A stretch of 55,123 nucleotides of DNA, from positions 1 through 55,123 of IMG/VR virus record IMGVR_UViG_3300032737_000190. One strand, 5' to 3'. Shown here piece after piece: positions 16,507 to 26,763 of this stretch. The first letter of the stretch is position 1. Every line of letters begins with the position of its first letter. Under the pieces are notes generated by a model. The model saw nothing but the letters and a program-made list of their open reading frames with translations, was not told the origin of the DNA and did no database searches. The position numbers were made by a program, and so were the translations under genes. The DNA comes from a virus.

Positions 16507-19170
16507 TTAAGCAGCATTAAGTTGCAACAATCCATTAAAACTCATATTCGCCTTAATAACATTATGAGGGATCAGTACATAGCTCCATGGTTTTCCCTTA
16601 TGAGCAGCGCTGTATTCAGATGCAGCTTTGCAGAACTCTAGTGCGGCTTCTGCTTTTTCCAAAACATCTTTCTCTTCGATATCCTTTTCGGCTTTAACTT
16701 CAATCAAATAAATACAATCACTTGTCTCAACCACAAAATCCGGTACGTATCGTTTTGAATTGTGTCTCCAATAGATACGAAACTGCGATTGGGCAGGTCT
16801 GAGCCATTTTAGAACATCAGTATCCGCCTCAAGCGTTGCAGCTAAGTCTTTTTCAGATTTTGAATCGAATTTGTACAGGTTGTGACAGGCTTTTTTGAAA
16901 CCACCAAATACTTTGGATGGGATTGTATTGGTAGGCTGAATTGTTTCTGAATAGTGATGAACCTTGTCCTTCGTATACTTCGATAAATTATGTGGCTCTA
17001 TCTTCGTAAAAGCATGAATAACTGGCTCTTCAAAGCCGGCCTCTTCTAAGTAGAAATGCTTCTTTAATTGAACATAGATAAACTTTGCAATCTCACGTTT
17101 GTGATAGAGCACTATGTTGCGCAATTCATCATCACTGCGACCAGCACCAAGTTTATCGACTGCATTTTGAGCCAGATTGTACAAGAGATCGCTTACCTGG
17201 TCATAATCGATGTCGGGATAGTTTATGAGTTCATTCACCAGAATATTGACCGGAGTGTCACGTACGACTCCGCTGCCTTTGCCCTGAAGAACATCGAACT
17301 CGTGTGTTCTCAGTGTTGTGCGAAGTATCTCTTCGGAAACTGGTTGATAGTTCAGGTTCGACACATCCAAATCAAAATCATGGAATCCCGCAGTCACTTC
17401 ATTGCTCTGTTGGATAAGGATACGGGGGATAGGAATGATTTTTTGGATCACTTCCTGCACTACTTCTTCATACTCTTTCTTCGCAGCTTCAATGATTTCA
17501 TTTTTGAATAAGTCTTGCTGCGGCGCATTTTCTACTCGTTCAATGAGTTTTTCAAAAACAATTTTCTTTACTTCAACTGAATTAAGATCATTTATATTTG
17601 TAACTGAATCCCCAAGACTGGAAACAGTATCAAACAGTGCTTGTTTAGCTTGGATGTTGATATTGGCCTCCTGTTTCTTCTCAGGATCCTTCAATGCATC
17701 TGCAGCGACTCTTTGATCTTGCAATGCTTCTGCATATGTAGAGGCAGATGTAATAATAGATTGAGCCTCTGGCAGAAAGTTTGGGTTTATTTCAATAATA
17801 TTCTCCTTTCTAATTATTGAATTAGGATCATTAGCTGCTTCAACTAATGCCTGAAACCGATCATGGGCAATGACAGTAAGTGTATCAGCTTTCTTTTCTC
17901 CGGTACGTTTTCCAAATGGCAATCGAAGACCACGTCCCAGAGTCTGTTCTGTGAGAATTTGTGAATTTGATGCCCTAAGAGGAATAATTGTATACAGATT
18001 TGTGACATCCCATCCTTCCTTCAGCATATTAACGTGAATAACAATCTCAATCGTGTTTTCTGGTTTCTCTAAATCCATCAGCCGCTGCACGTTTTCCTCC
18101 TTTTCACCTCCTCGTTGATTGGAGTGAATTTCCATGACCTTGCCTTTATATCTACCCTCAAAGAACTTATTCGATTCGATCATTTCCTTTAGTTCCTGTG
18201 CATGGGTTGTATCTTTGGCAACGACAAGCACAAATGGCTTTACCAATTTGTTGCCTGTATCACGAGAATAGATATCCAGAGCGACCTTGGTATCCTCATG
18301 AATACGAATACCATCCTCAAGCTTGATGAGATCAAGCTCCTTGGGGTCATTTCTATATTGATCAGGGTCAAAGTCTCTACGAGTAGCAACGGCAGGTTCC
18401 TTGAGGTAACCATCATCCAGTGCATGAGCAAGAGAATATTCGTACACAACATTCTTAAACTTGTTACCCTTTGTATCAATCGGAGTTGCTGTAAGTTCTA
18501 ACCCTAAAACCGATTTTAGTTCATTAATAGCTTTCATGCCCGCATCAGCACGATAATGGTGCGATTCATCCATAAGCACCACAAGATCATTCAGTTCCGA
18601 AAGATAGCTAAAATACGACTCACCAAGGTACTCAGAAAGCCTCTTAATGCGTGGCTCTTTTCCTCCACGCATCTCTGAACTGATACGTTGGATATTGAAG
18701 ACATTGATTTTCACGGACTCGTTAAAAAGAGTTGCTTGCCTTGCTTCCGAGTAATTGTCACTGGTGATAATGCGAGGGGGATTCTGGGCAAACTCACTGA
18801 TGCCATTAAATACATACTTTGCATTATTTGGGTCTGAAAAATCCGCCACCAATTTGTTATAGATCGTTGTACCCGGAGCCAAAACAAAAAAGTTTTTGAT
18901 GCCCTTTTCTATGTACAGATACGCTATGAAAGCTCCCATAAGACGCGTTTTTCCGACTCCAGTAGCCAGCGCAAAGGTTACCGATGGGAAGTCACGCTCA
19001 AAGTCTGAGCAAGTTGGGTACAGTTCATGCACTTTTTTGAGAGTCTCTGTGAGATCAACTCCATTCTGTAACTCAAGTTCATCTGCAAGCTTAGAGAGTA
19101 TTTCCAGACTTTTTGTCTGAGGCGGGCGAAGACTGAGCCGATTGGTAATGGTTTGAGCAGTCTTATTCAT
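16507..19170 (-). CDS. Type III restriction enzyme Res-like subunit (helicase plus nuclease)
   Basis: The SF2 helicase core shows Walker A ATGVGKT (residues 69-75), motif II DESHH (201-205), motif III LTATP and a C-terminal helicase part with LKEGWDVTNL and QTLGRGLRLP. The last 90 residues contain a PD-(D/E)XK nuclease, PDFVVETSDCIYLIEVKAEKD, with D, E and K in place. These are the parts expected of a type III Res subunit, which works with a Mod protein. I chose the ATG at 19170, which overlaps the mod stop by 8 bases, over one at 19203. Confidence 0.85.
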   Translation of the reverse strand: MNKTAQTITNRLSLRPPQTKSLEILSKLADELELQNGVDLTETLKKVHELYPTCSDFERDFPSVTFALATGVGKTRLMGAFIAYLYIEKGIKNFFVLAPGTTIYNKLVADFSDPNNAKYVFNGISEFAQNPPRIITSDNYSEARQATLFNESVKINVFNIQRISSEMRGGKEPRIKRLSEYLGESYFSYLSELNDLVVLMDESHHYRADAGMKAINELKSVLGLELTATPIDTKGNKFKNVVYEYSLAHALDDGYLKEPAVATRRDFDPDQYRNDPKELDLIKLEDGIRIHEDTKVALDIYSRDTGNKLVKPFVLVVAKDTTHAQELKEMIESNKFFEGRYKGKVMEIHSNQRGGEKEENVQRLMDLEKPENTIEIVIHVNMLKEGWDVTNLYTIIPLRASNSQILTEQTLGRGLRLPFGKRTGEKKADTLTVIAHDRFQALVEAANDPNSIIRKENIIEINPNFLPEAQSIITSASTYAEALQDQRVAADALKDPEKKQEANINIQAKQALFDTVSSLGDSVTNINDLNSVEVKKIVFEKLIERVENAPQQDLFKNEIIEAAKKEYEEVVQEVIQKIIPIPRILIQQSNEVTAGFHDFDLDVSNLNYQPVSEEILRTTLRTHEFDVLQGKGSGVVRDTPVNILVNELINYPDIDYDQVSDLLYNLAQNAVDKLGAGRSDDELRNIVLYHKREIAKFIYVQLKKHFYLEEAGFEEPVIHAFTKIEPHNLSKYTKDKVHHYSETIQPTNTIPSKVFGGFKKACHNLYKFDSKSEKDLAATLEADTDVLKWLRPAQSQFRIYWRHNSKRYVPDFVVETSDCIYLIEVKAEKDIEEKDVLEKAEAALEFCKAASEYSAAHKGKPWSYVLIPHNVIKANMSFNGLLQLNAA

Positions 19171-20815
19171 TGTCTTCGTCGGTAATATCTTGATCCTCAG
19201 CAATTTCTTCCGTTGATTCGATAATGTTGAGATCGTAATTGTCCTGCCCGTATTCGCACTTACCCAAAATCATCTGCGGAATCTTTTTGATTGTTATATT
19301 GGGATAGCGATCTTCACACTCAGGTGCAAAAGACTTGGCGCAAATTAGCAAACTTTCTTCACTGCTCATTTCTTCGTGGATCTTATCGAGTTGTTCAACT
19401 GTTACGAATGCTGTAGTCACAAAGATATAGTCTGTTTCCGTTGATTTACCCTGCTTCCAATACAATTCCTCATGTGGTGAAAACCGGAAACCTTCATGCT
19501 TACACATGGCTGCAGCCAGCATGTTCGCGTTGTATTTCTCGTCTATTATCCAATTATTATATTTGTCTTTACGAAGGAGGCTCGATGCAAGATTATAGAA
19601 TTTAAAACCTCCTCCCCCCTTCCATCCGAGAGTTTCAGAAAGAGGTAATCCGTCATTTCCATCGACTACTTTTTTAAGTCTTGGAAGACAATGAGTATAG
19701 GCGTGTTCTCCTAATTCAACTCCAATCCATTTGCGTTCCATTTTGTGAGCAACTGCTGATGTTGTACCTGAGCCAAGGAAAGAATCAAGAACTAAATCTC
19801 CAGGCTTTGTAGAAATATGAATGATTCGTTCCATTAATTTTTCTGGCTTCGGAGTATCAAACACATCAGATTCAAAAATGGCTTTTATCTCAATTTTAGA
19901 AGTTCTATTACTACCTACTTCACTTTGAGTCCATATAGTTTCAGGGGGTGTGCCAGTTGAATTTTCATAATAGATTCGGAAATAAAGGCTCCAACCATTT
20001 TTAGTTTTAACCCACTCAAGCAGACTTGCGTCCTTTTCAACTCTTTCCTTTCCCCATCGCCATCTACTATCTGTGCCATCTGGGTTTTTGGGAAATAATT
20101 CCTGGCCATCTGGTGTTGTTATAGCAAAATACATCGAAGGTCTTTTTGCTCTATGGCCGTCTGCACCCATTGCCCGAAGAGGCTTTAAGTAATATATCTT
20201 CCCATTCTCATCTTTTTTATTGTAATGCTCAGGGGCATCTCCATTCTTTAGTCTGTTAATATTTGTCTTTTCGATATTTTTTGAATAAACCAAGATGTGG
20301 TCATACCTGGAAGAAAAAAATTTAGCATCCATTCTTGGGCTATCTGCTTTCTCCCAAGCTACATCTGCAAGAAAATTATTCCGTCCAATAATTTCATCAC
20401 AGAGCACCTTACAGTAATGAGCTTCAATATCATCAAGTGTTATCCAAATTAACCCATCGTCTGAAAGAAGTCTCCATAATAGCAGGATTCTATCTTTCAT
20501 TAATCTTAACCAAATTGAGTGCTCTAAATTGTCGTCGTAATGTTCAAAAGCACTCCCCGTATTGTAAGGAGGATCAATGTAAACACACTTCACCTTGCCA
20601 GCAAAATCCTGCTCCAAAGCCTTGAGGGCTAAAAGGTTATCCCCATGAATGAGCATATTTTCTGTGTTGGAGTCGCCATAGGATTTCTCAGGATCTTCGA
20701 TTAGGATCCTCGGTTCCAGCTTCAGCTCTTCGTCTTTGCCTATCCACGTCAGCTCAAGGCGTTGCTTCTTTGGCTTTCCTTTGCCGTTATTGGTCTGTGC
20801 AGTTGTATCAGTCAT
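19163..20815 (-). CDS. Type III Mod-like DNA adenine methyltransferase
   Basis: Typical type III Mod features are visible: the IHGDNLLALKAL lead-in (residues 57-68), DPPYNTG (81-87) with a following HYDD, and the SAM loop DSFLGSGTT (344-352). The C-terminal 150 residues are likely recognition and partner-binding parts. It would methylate adenine in an asymmetric site and give the Res subunit its specificity. The ATG at 20815 lies 7 bases after the SNF2-helicase stop, and its end overlaps res, so three genes form one transcript. Confidence 0.85.
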   Translation of the reverse strand: MTDTTAQTNNGKGKPKKQRLELTWIGKDEELKLEPRILIEDPEKSYGDSNTENMLIHGDNLLALKALEQDFAGKVKCVYIDPPYNTGSAFEHYDDNLEHSIWLRLMKDRILLLWRLLSDDGLIWITLDDIEAHYCKVLCDEIIGRNNFLADVAWEKADSPRMDAKFFSSRYDHILVYSKNIEKTNINRLKNGDAPEHYNKKDENGKIYYLKPLRAMGADGHRAKRPSMYFAITTPDGQELFPKNPDGTDSRWRWGKERVEKDASLLEWVKTKNGWSLYFRIYYENSTGTPPETIWTQSEVGSNRTSKIEIKAIFESDVFDTPKPEKLMERIIHISTKPGDLVLDSFLGSGTTSAVAHKMERKWIGVELGEHAYTHCLPRLKKVVDGNDGLPLSETLGWKGGGGFKFYNLASSLLRKDKYNNWIIDEKYNANMLAAAMCKHEGFRFSPHEELYWKQGKSTETDYIFVTTAFVTVEQLDKIHEEMSSEESLLICAKSFAPECEDRYPNITIKKIPQMILGKCEYGQDNYDLNIIESTEEIAEDQDITDEDNE

Positions 20816-20822
20816 AGATTTA

Positions 20823-23765
20823 TTAGATAACACTCCATCGAATAGTAAAAAGTGTCTCCAGTGTAGCATTTTGCTTGAGCTGTGCCTCTACTCGATCAAT
20901 CAGACCTTCCTTCTTCTCTTCGACTTCATCCTGAGACTCAAAAAGCTTCTTTCGCATCTCATTCCTCTTCTTTTCCATATCCTTAATCGACTTCTGTACT
21001 TTCAATTTTTCATCCAAGTTTAATATTTTCTTAGAAGCAGTCTTTGCAGTCTTAATATCTATGTCGAGCTTCTTTAAATCAAGTTCAAGAGCTTTCTTTA
21101 CGTCTTCTGCCCACTTATCCAGCTTATCAACCTCTGTATCAAAGAAGTCGCTGTTGCGTTCGGCGATCTGCCCAGAGATAAGAGTAACTGTTTGCTCTTC
21201 AGCTTGTTGTAGTTGTGCAATATCATCTGCCGTCAGATCTTCACACTGCTTAGTGCTTCCAGATAAGGCAAAAATCTTCTTCGATACTTCAGGATCCAAT
21301 ACCTTGCCACTCGCATCGAGAGCAATGGTAAGAATATGGTCTTCACTCTCAAAGGCCTGAACCGTGTAGCAGGCAACACGCATGACACCGCTTTTTCCGA
21401 CTAAATCTTCCAGTACAGAAATTTTGACTTTGTTGTTCGTGTAATCGAACGTCATTTCCGTTGTCGGAAGATCTGCTTCCTTTACCTTTTCTAAAATGCG
21501 CTGTGCCAAGGGATGTCCAGGGCGATAGACATGGGAATCTTCTATATTTTTTCCGATCTTGTATGGCCCTGGTGGAATGGCTTCGCCTTTAAATGGGTTC
21601 TTTTTAAGGAGAAATGAATATCCTTCTTCGGCATACTCTGCGCTATCACCAAGAAAGTATCTTGTTGTGTCCCAAAGCCAACGTTCATACTTATCAAGAT
21701 ACTGCTGACTTTCACTAAGATTGAAACGCAGTTTTTCATGTACCTCGGCATCAAAGTTTTCTAGCAGTTTTTGTTTCGCATCTCCCATATTTTCCTGAAT
21801 GCTTTCATCCATTTCCTGCTGGAGCGCGTCAAACGCCGTATTGATTTCGTCTTCAGATCGACATGACTGATAGATTGAAGCAATTCGCTTCTCAAAATCT
21901 ACTCCAGATTCAATACTACCCAGCACTTCATCACTGGCGCCAAATACACCTTTAAAGAGGTTAAATTTCTGGTCGAGCAATTCGTAAACACGCTGATCTG
22001 CAGCATTCTTTCTATTCACAAAGTTAATGACCACTACGTCATACTTCTGACCGTATCGATGGCAGCGTCCTATTCTTTGCTCGATCCGCTGTGGATTCCA
22101 AGGCAAATCATAGTTAATAACCAGCGAACAGAATTGAAGGTTGATACCCTCGGCTCCCGCTTCTGTAGCAATCATTATTTCTGCCTCATTCTTGAAATAA
22201 TCCACTATTGAAGCTCGCATATCTGCAGACTTTGAACCGCTTATCTTGTCAGTATCTTTGTGTTTCTCCAGCCATTCTGAGTAGATCTCTTTTGACTTAG
22301 GATCATTGTTTGATCCATTAAAGAATACGACTTTATCTTTGTACCCATTATCCGAAAGCATCTCCATCAGATAATTTTGTGTGATACGTGATTCAGTAAA
22401 AATAATGGCTTTCTTCTGTGCACCTAGGCTTTCTGTCATCTGAAAACCTTTTTCAATACCAATAAGCAAAGCATCCCCCTTTGAATTCTTCCATATTTTT
22501 TTTGCTATATCACGATATCTTTGCAGATCTTTCCTTTCCTCCTTCATCGCTTCAATGTCTTCCTTTGTAAATATTTTCGTTTCAGTATCTTCATCTTCGT
22601 CAGTATCCTCTTCTTCATCGATCCACTCATCAGATAGTTCATCATACGTATCAAAATCTTCTTCAATATTCGGAATGCCTAACTCTTGTTGTACATTCTT
22701 CTTCTTAGCCTCTTTGATGAGCATTTCAAGCTTCGTTGCCAGTCCATCTAAAGTGCTGGCAATTGCAAAGGATGATGAGGCAAGTAATTTTCGAAGAATA
22801 AGAGTCATGAGATGCCTTTGACTCGCTGGCAATGCATAGAGAATCGGGCGCTGAAGGTAGTCAGTCATCTCATCATACAATTCAATCTCTTGATCAGACG
22901 GAACGTAGTCCTGTGTTAAGGGTATGCGTTTAGTGTACTTGATATATTCAAGAACCTGACGTCGCAAAGTGCGAATGCAGACAGTCTTCAGGCGATTGCG
23001 AAGATCAAGGAACATCTCCTGCTTTGGTTCGACAAGACCCAACTCATTTTCATAGATATCTTGCACTTGTGATACCCGGGCATAATTTGCCTTAAAACTC
23101 TTTAAATCACCGAATACATGGTCATCAATAATGCTTACAAGACCGTAAAGTTCGAGAAGAGAGTTTTGTAGAGGGGTGGCGGTGAGCAAGATCTTGGGAA
23201 TACCTTCAAGTGATGCCTTAATCTCTTTAGCAATCTTATTGCTTGGCTTGTACACATTCCGCAAACGATGCGCCTCATCGATAATGACCAGATCCCACGG
23301 AGTCTGTTTTACATATGGCGACTTGTTTCGCGCAAAGTGATAGGAGCAAATAACAATATTATCCTCTTGGTCAAATGGGTTTAGATTTCCATCTTTGATG
23401 AGTTGATTGAAAGACTTAGCCTCTAATAGACTTGATGGAATAAAAAACTTTTCCTGCAACTCTGCGCTCCATTGCTTACGAAGGTTTGATGGAACAATGA
23501 GCAGTATTTTCCGTTTCCGCTCTGCCCATTTCTGAGAAATAACCAGACCTGCCTCAATAGTCTTTCCAAGTCCTACCTCATCGGCAAGAATTGCCCCCTT
23601 TGAAAGAGGCGAACGGAAAGCGAATAATGCTGCTTCAATCTGGTGTGGATTAAGATCAACTTGAGCATTGGATAGCGTAGAAGTTAGCTTTTCCAAGCTA
23701 TTAGATGAGCTTCTCTTGGTAAGCTCATACGCGAAATACTTTGCATGATATTCAGTTATATCCAC
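20823..23765 (-). CDS. SNF2/RapA-like DNA helicase of a defence operon
   Basis: The SNF2-type core has DEVGLGKT (residues 62-69), DEAH (163-166), LTATPLQN (motif III) and, in the second RecA lobe, EGINLQFC followed by NPQRIEQRIGRCHRYGQ (motifs V-VI). A long acidic insertion rich in Glu and Asp lies between the lobes, and a coiled-coil C-terminus ends the protein. Similar helicases occur with methyltransferases in DISARM (DrmD), but no DrmA, DrmB or DrmC is near. Here it is the first gene of a SNF2-Mod-Res-small-STAND operon and probably assists DNA translocation by the R-M complex. Confidence 0.85.
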   Translation of the reverse strand: MDITEYHAKYFAYELTKRSSSNSLEKLTSTLSNAQVDLNPHQIEAALFAFRSPLSKGAILADEVGLGKTIEAGLVISQKWAERKRKILLIVPSNLRKQWSAELQEKFFIPSSLLEAKSFNQLIKDGNLNPFDQEDNIVICSYHFARNKSPYVKQTPWDLVIIDEAHRLRNVYKPSNKIAKEIKASLEGIPKILLTATPLQNSLLELYGLVSIIDDHVFGDLKSFKANYARVSQVQDIYENELGLVEPKQEMFLDLRNRLKTVCIRTLRRQVLEYIKYTKRIPLTQDYVPSDQEIELYDEMTDYLQRPILYALPASQRHLMTLILRKLLASSSFAIASTLDGLATKLEMLIKEAKKKNVQQELGIPNIEEDFDTYDELSDEWIDEEEDTDEDEDTETKIFTKEDIEAMKEERKDLQRYRDIAKKIWKNSKGDALLIGIEKGFQMTESLGAQKKAIIFTESRITQNYLMEMLSDNGYKDKVVFFNGSNNDPKSKEIYSEWLEKHKDTDKISGSKSADMRASIVDYFKNEAEIMIATEAGAEGINLQFCSLVINYDLPWNPQRIEQRIGRCHRYGQKYDVVVINFVNRKNAADQRVYELLDQKFNLFKGVFGASDEVLGSIESGVDFEKRIASIYQSCRSEDEINTAFDALQQEMDESIQENMGDAKQKLLENFDAEVHEKLRFNLSESQQYLDKYERWLWDTTRYFLGDSAEYAEEGYSFLLKKNPFKGEAIPPGPYKIGKNIEDSHVYRPGHPLAQRILEKVKEADLPTTEMTFDYTNNKVKISVLEDLVGKSGVMRVACYTVQAFESEDHILTIALDASGKVLDPEVSKKIFALSGSTKQCEDLTADDIAQLQQAEEQTVTLISGQIAERNSDFFDTEVDKLDKWAEDVKKALELDLKKLDIDIKTAKTASKKILNLDEKLKVQKSIKDMEKKRNEMRKKLFESQDEVEEKKEGLIDRVEAQLKQNATLETLFTIRWSVI

Positions 23766-23835
23766 GTTTGGAGTATAACGTATGCAATGAATTAGTGATA
23801 AGTAAAAGCATTTAACTTACTAAATATTGACGTGA

Positions 23836-25296
23836 TTAGAACTTTTTACTGAGAAGGTGAAATATCTCAACCATAGCCAGTGTATCCAAATTGCAATACG
23901 TCAGAAGGTTCTGAAAAATCTGCTCACGTTCTTCTTCACTCTTACTAAACGACTTATTCCATAATAGTGAAGCAGTCATACCTTCTTGTACTTCTAGATT
24001 TTGGTATGAAAGATGTGGTAACAGTACTGGTAACACCTTTTTGAGGGAGTAGCTTCCACAGAAGCGATAGTCTACATAGTGTTGCTCGCTGAATATTTCC
24101 TTAAGATCGAAAATGCGATCGTTCATTGATCTAAGGAATTCGGCATGTTCCGGTAAAAGTGATGCCATGATCTCATTGCATCTGATCTCAAAACTCTTAT
24201 GCCATACAATAATCGTTCCCTCTTCTCCAATATCAGAGCGTAGAGCAGATGAAATGGCTGGCATTGTATTCCCATACTCTTGTGCAAGGAATTCTTTATG
24301 TATCAGTTCAGATGTAGGCGATTCCAAAATGTGTAGAGAATACTGGAATGGCATAGTTTGATTCGGATGGAATCCATCAAATGGAGGAACAACAGAAGAG
24401 AATGTTTCGTAATCGAAGAAATATAGTGGATATGTCAGGCTACCAAGAACTTCTTTAATTGATGTAAGATTAATAATAGGTTCTTCACGTTTTGTAGAAA
24501 GAACTTGATTCAATTGTGCATCATTTAACTCGAATTCATCTGGCACGTCGCTTATAACAAGAATTTTTTGGTTAGTTAGCAGCTGCACCTTCTTTTTGGA
24601 AATACCTCGTAGCTCATAGACAGAATGGTCAGGGAGTCCAGGATAACAATGAGTACAACACGGTGAATTTTTATAAGTGCAACTACAAGGAAACTCTTCG
24701 ATCGTTGGCTCTTCTGTACATTCAAGGACGCGCTTTGCTTTTGGAATAGCTGCCTCAACTTCGTCTATCAATGCGCAAGCACTCTCTGTTACATCTTCAA
24801 TCAGCAGGAGTCCATTTGGATCTATATCTCCATTACGAATGTATTCTCGATTAATATGCACAATGCTCAATGTTCCTATCTTGTATCCAGCCCGTTCGTA
24901 AGCCAATTTCTGAAAACAGACGTCGTACAGGTGTTTCTTCTTTATTTCTGTGCTGCCCTTCACTTCTACGATATTCCATACTTTCCGCTTAGAATCGAAA
25001 AGTAGAATATCAGCCATGGCAAGAAGTCCATCACCAATAGCAGTTGCTTGGTACAAAGTTTGAATACCTGTTTCTATAGCTTTTTTAGTATCCCGTTCTC
25101 CTGCCATATGAAAGCTTTTTATGTGCTTCCCATTTGGGAAAAGCTTGCATGCCCATTCTTCAACAGCTTCACCTTCATCTGCCATGCGTTCCTGCTCCAG
25201 CGGACTTGCTGTATCTATTTGATCTTTATCGTTATCCGATAGCCACAGATAACGTGGACATTGAAGATAGCGTATGAATCGTGATTTTGTCAGCAT
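23836..25296 (-). CDS. DUF2779 protein: Cas4-like Fe-S nuclease fused to DnaQ-like exonuclease, island A copy
   Basis: The N-terminal RecB/Cas4-like domain has Cys13 (QCPRYLWL), an acidic Asp96 and WNIVEVKGS with Glu111 and Lys113. A Cys cluster at 204-217 could complete an Fe-S site with Cys13, as in Cas4. The C-terminal part is DnaQ-like: FDYET (Asp295, Glu297), IVWHKSFE and CNLDTLAMVEI. A dual nuclease acting on DNA ends is the likely role. It is 486 residues long, the same length as its paralogue at 40635-42095. A 70-base gap to the SNF2 gene leaves operon membership open. Confidence 0.75.
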   Translation of the reverse strand: MLTKSRFIRYLQCPRYLWLSDNDKDQIDTASPLEQERMADEGEAVEEWACKLFPNGKHIKSFHMAGERDTKKAIETGIQTLYQATAIGDGLLAMADILLFDSKRKVWNIVEVKGSTEIKKKHLYDVCFQKLAYERAGYKIGTLSIVHINREYIRNGDIDPNGLLLIEDVTESACALIDEVEAAIPKAKRVLECTEEPTIEEFPCSCTYKNSPCCTHCYPGLPDHSVYELRGISKKKVQLLTNQKILVISDVPDEFELNDAQLNQVLSTKREEPIINLTSIKEVLGSLTYPLYFFDYETFSSVVPPFDGFHPNQTMPFQYSLHILESPTSELIHKEFLAQEYGNTMPAISSALRSDIGEEGTIIVWHKSFEIRCNEIMASLLPEHAEFLRSMNDRIFDLKEIFSEQHYVDYRFCGSYSLKKVLPVLLPHLSYQNLEVQEGMTASLLWNKSFSKSEEEREQIFQNLLTYCNLDTLAMVEIFHLLSKKF

Positions 25297-25320
25297 TGTG
25301 TCTAGTGTAGTGAATTATCC

Positions 25321-26415
25321 CTATATCTCAGAGAAGTTCTTCTGACTAATTTCAGTAACCATTGTCTCAAAAACAGAGAGAAGCCCCTGAATATCTTTCG
25401 TCGAGAAGTCATTAAGGCGAATTTCGTAGTACGTAGCATCAAACTTATCTCGTATGAGTGATGGTACAGTCTTCACGAACAGATCGGCATACTTCTTTCG
25501 TAGTTCAGGATTATTCTTCCAGAATTCAGGAATGAGATTCCATCGACCCGGAGTATTAGCGAAGAAGATAGTTTTTCTAATGCCATCTTTGTACTTTGCT
25601 TTAAGTTTGAAGGAATTTGTTCCGTACTCGATCGCATCAGATCCACACTTTGTAGCAAAGTCGTAAATCACACGCATCTTTCTACAAGTTTCCTCATCAC
25701 TCTCCTTGTTGAGCTCTACGAAGAACGATTCCTCGTCCCAAACGCGAGATGCCAGACGTGTACTTGCAACAGAAACGTCTTTCTTCACTTCTGTTCCAAA
25801 AAGTCTGGGGATCATAATTTCATAGCTTTCAAATTTGTAGTATTCAATCTCGGCAATGTAGATGTTAAATTTACTGTATTGGTTGAGGAAGAGTATTAGA
25901 TCTTTTAATTGAGAATGGAGATTGTCCATAAGGACGACGAATTTAAAGGTGCCTTCATCCAAGTTTCTTCTATAGCTTTCAAGGATGGTCTGTACTTCAT
26001 CATCAGATATCTCGAAGAACTCTTGTAGCTTCTGCTGTACGCTCATATTCCATTTCTTCTGCGTCTGACGCTCTATTTCATTTAGGAACTGTACGAAGTC
26101 GTTATAATGCCTCCAGAGAGATGCTCCGTAATCGAGAACTTGAGCTACGACATGGCGCTTATCAGAGTTTCGGTAGAGTTTTGTTTCAATGAGGTACAAT
26201 TCACCATCTTTGTCGATACCGACAGCATCTATAGGACCACTTTGTGTTGGAAACTCCCTAGCAATGATCAGGAGACGGATATCCTCTTTAATATCGTAGA
26301 GAGGAATGGAATCTGGATTATCGTAAATGTACTGTTGGAGTTCGTCTTCACTATTAAAAACAGAGCTATCGATGCGTTTCGCATCTTTGCCGTTTTTGGA
26401 TATTATGAGTGTCAT
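25321..26415 (-). CDS. PD-(D/E)XK nuclease-like protein
   Basis: Near the N-terminus a PD-(D/E)XK signature is clear: GPIDAVGID, then GELYLIETKLYRN, giving Asp63, Glu77 and Lys79. An 'AQVLDYGASL' helix follows, as seen in NucS/DUF91-type or DUF4268-like predicted nucleases. The remaining 250 residues are unassigned. I chose the ATG at 26415. The frame is open further upstream, but that stretch reads as low-complexity non-coding sequence and overlaps the divergent promoter region. A DNA-cleaving accessory defence protein is plausible; no methyltransferase is directly paired with it. Confidence 0.65.
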   Translation of the reverse strand: MTLIISKNGKDAKRIDSSVFNSEDELQQYIYDNPDSIPLYDIKEDIRLLIIAREFPTQSGPIDAVGIDKDGELYLIETKLYRNSDKRHVVAQVLDYGASLWRHYNDFVQFLNEIERQTQKKWNMSVQQKLQEFFEISDDEVQTILESYRRNLDEGTFKFVVLMDNLHSQLKDLILFLNQYSKFNIYIAEIEYYKFESYEIMIPRLFGTEVKKDVSVASTRLASRVWDEESFFVELNKESDEETCRKMRVIYDFATKCGSDAIEYGTNSFKLKAKYKDGIRKTIFFANTPGRWNLIPEFWKNNPELRKKYADLFVKTVPSLIRDKFDATYYEIRLNDFSTKDIQGLLSVFETMVTEISQKNFSEI

Positions 26416-26436
26416 GTAAGCATTGTGAGCATATAT

Positions 26437-26520
26437 TATTAGAATGAAAGTATTACAATTTGCACACCAACTGTAAAGTAGGTGTAAAATACTTTGGCCA
26501 ATCCCGATACTCTTTGGGAT
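26437..26520. promoter_or_regulatory. Divergent promoter/operator region before the XRE regulator
   Basis: The block AAAGTATTAC (about 26446) is mirrored by GTAAAATACTTT (about 26484). ATCCC (26501-26505) pairs with GGGAT (26516-26520), overlapping the XRE start codon. TTGCAC (26459) and TAAAAT (26484) are possible but widely spaced promoter hexamers. An autoregulatory operator is likely. Confidence 0.35.
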
Positions 26521-26728
26521 GGGTATAATCACAAAGACAGTATCGAAGAATTTAAAGCAGTTACGTGAGAAGCGTGGCCTCACTCAAGAGGAGGCAGCTG
26601 ATTTGTGCAATATGGAGTACAAACAGTACCAGCGTTATGAGAGCAATAAGCTTAAGGATATGCGCATGAGTACAATTGAGAAGATTGCGAAAGGTTTTGA
26701 TGTAGATCCATCTGAGTTGCTGATGTGA
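26519..26728 (+). CDS. XRE-family helix-turn-helix regulator
   Basis: This 69-residue protein is essentially one Cro/C1-type HTH domain: LKQLREKRGLTQEEAADLCNMEYKQYQRYES followed by TIEKIAKGFDVDPSELL. These are the five helices of the fold, with the recognition helix around MEYKQYQRYE. There is no extra effector domain. It probably controls itself and the divergent nuclease gene through the inverted repeats that overlap its start. Confidence 0.85.
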   Translation: MGIITKTVSKNLKQLREKRGLTQEEAADLCNMEYKQYQRYESNKLKDMRMSTIEKIAKGFDVDPSELLM

Positions 26729-26763
26729 GCATTTCCGGAATTAAAATGTGGTAGAATGCACGC

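Noticed and set aside
20823-23765. DISARM system
   Set aside because: The SNF2 helicase and methyltransferase resemble DrmD and DrmMI, but no DrmA, DrmB or DrmC homologue is present. A Res subunit is there instead, so a type III-like R-M operon fits better.
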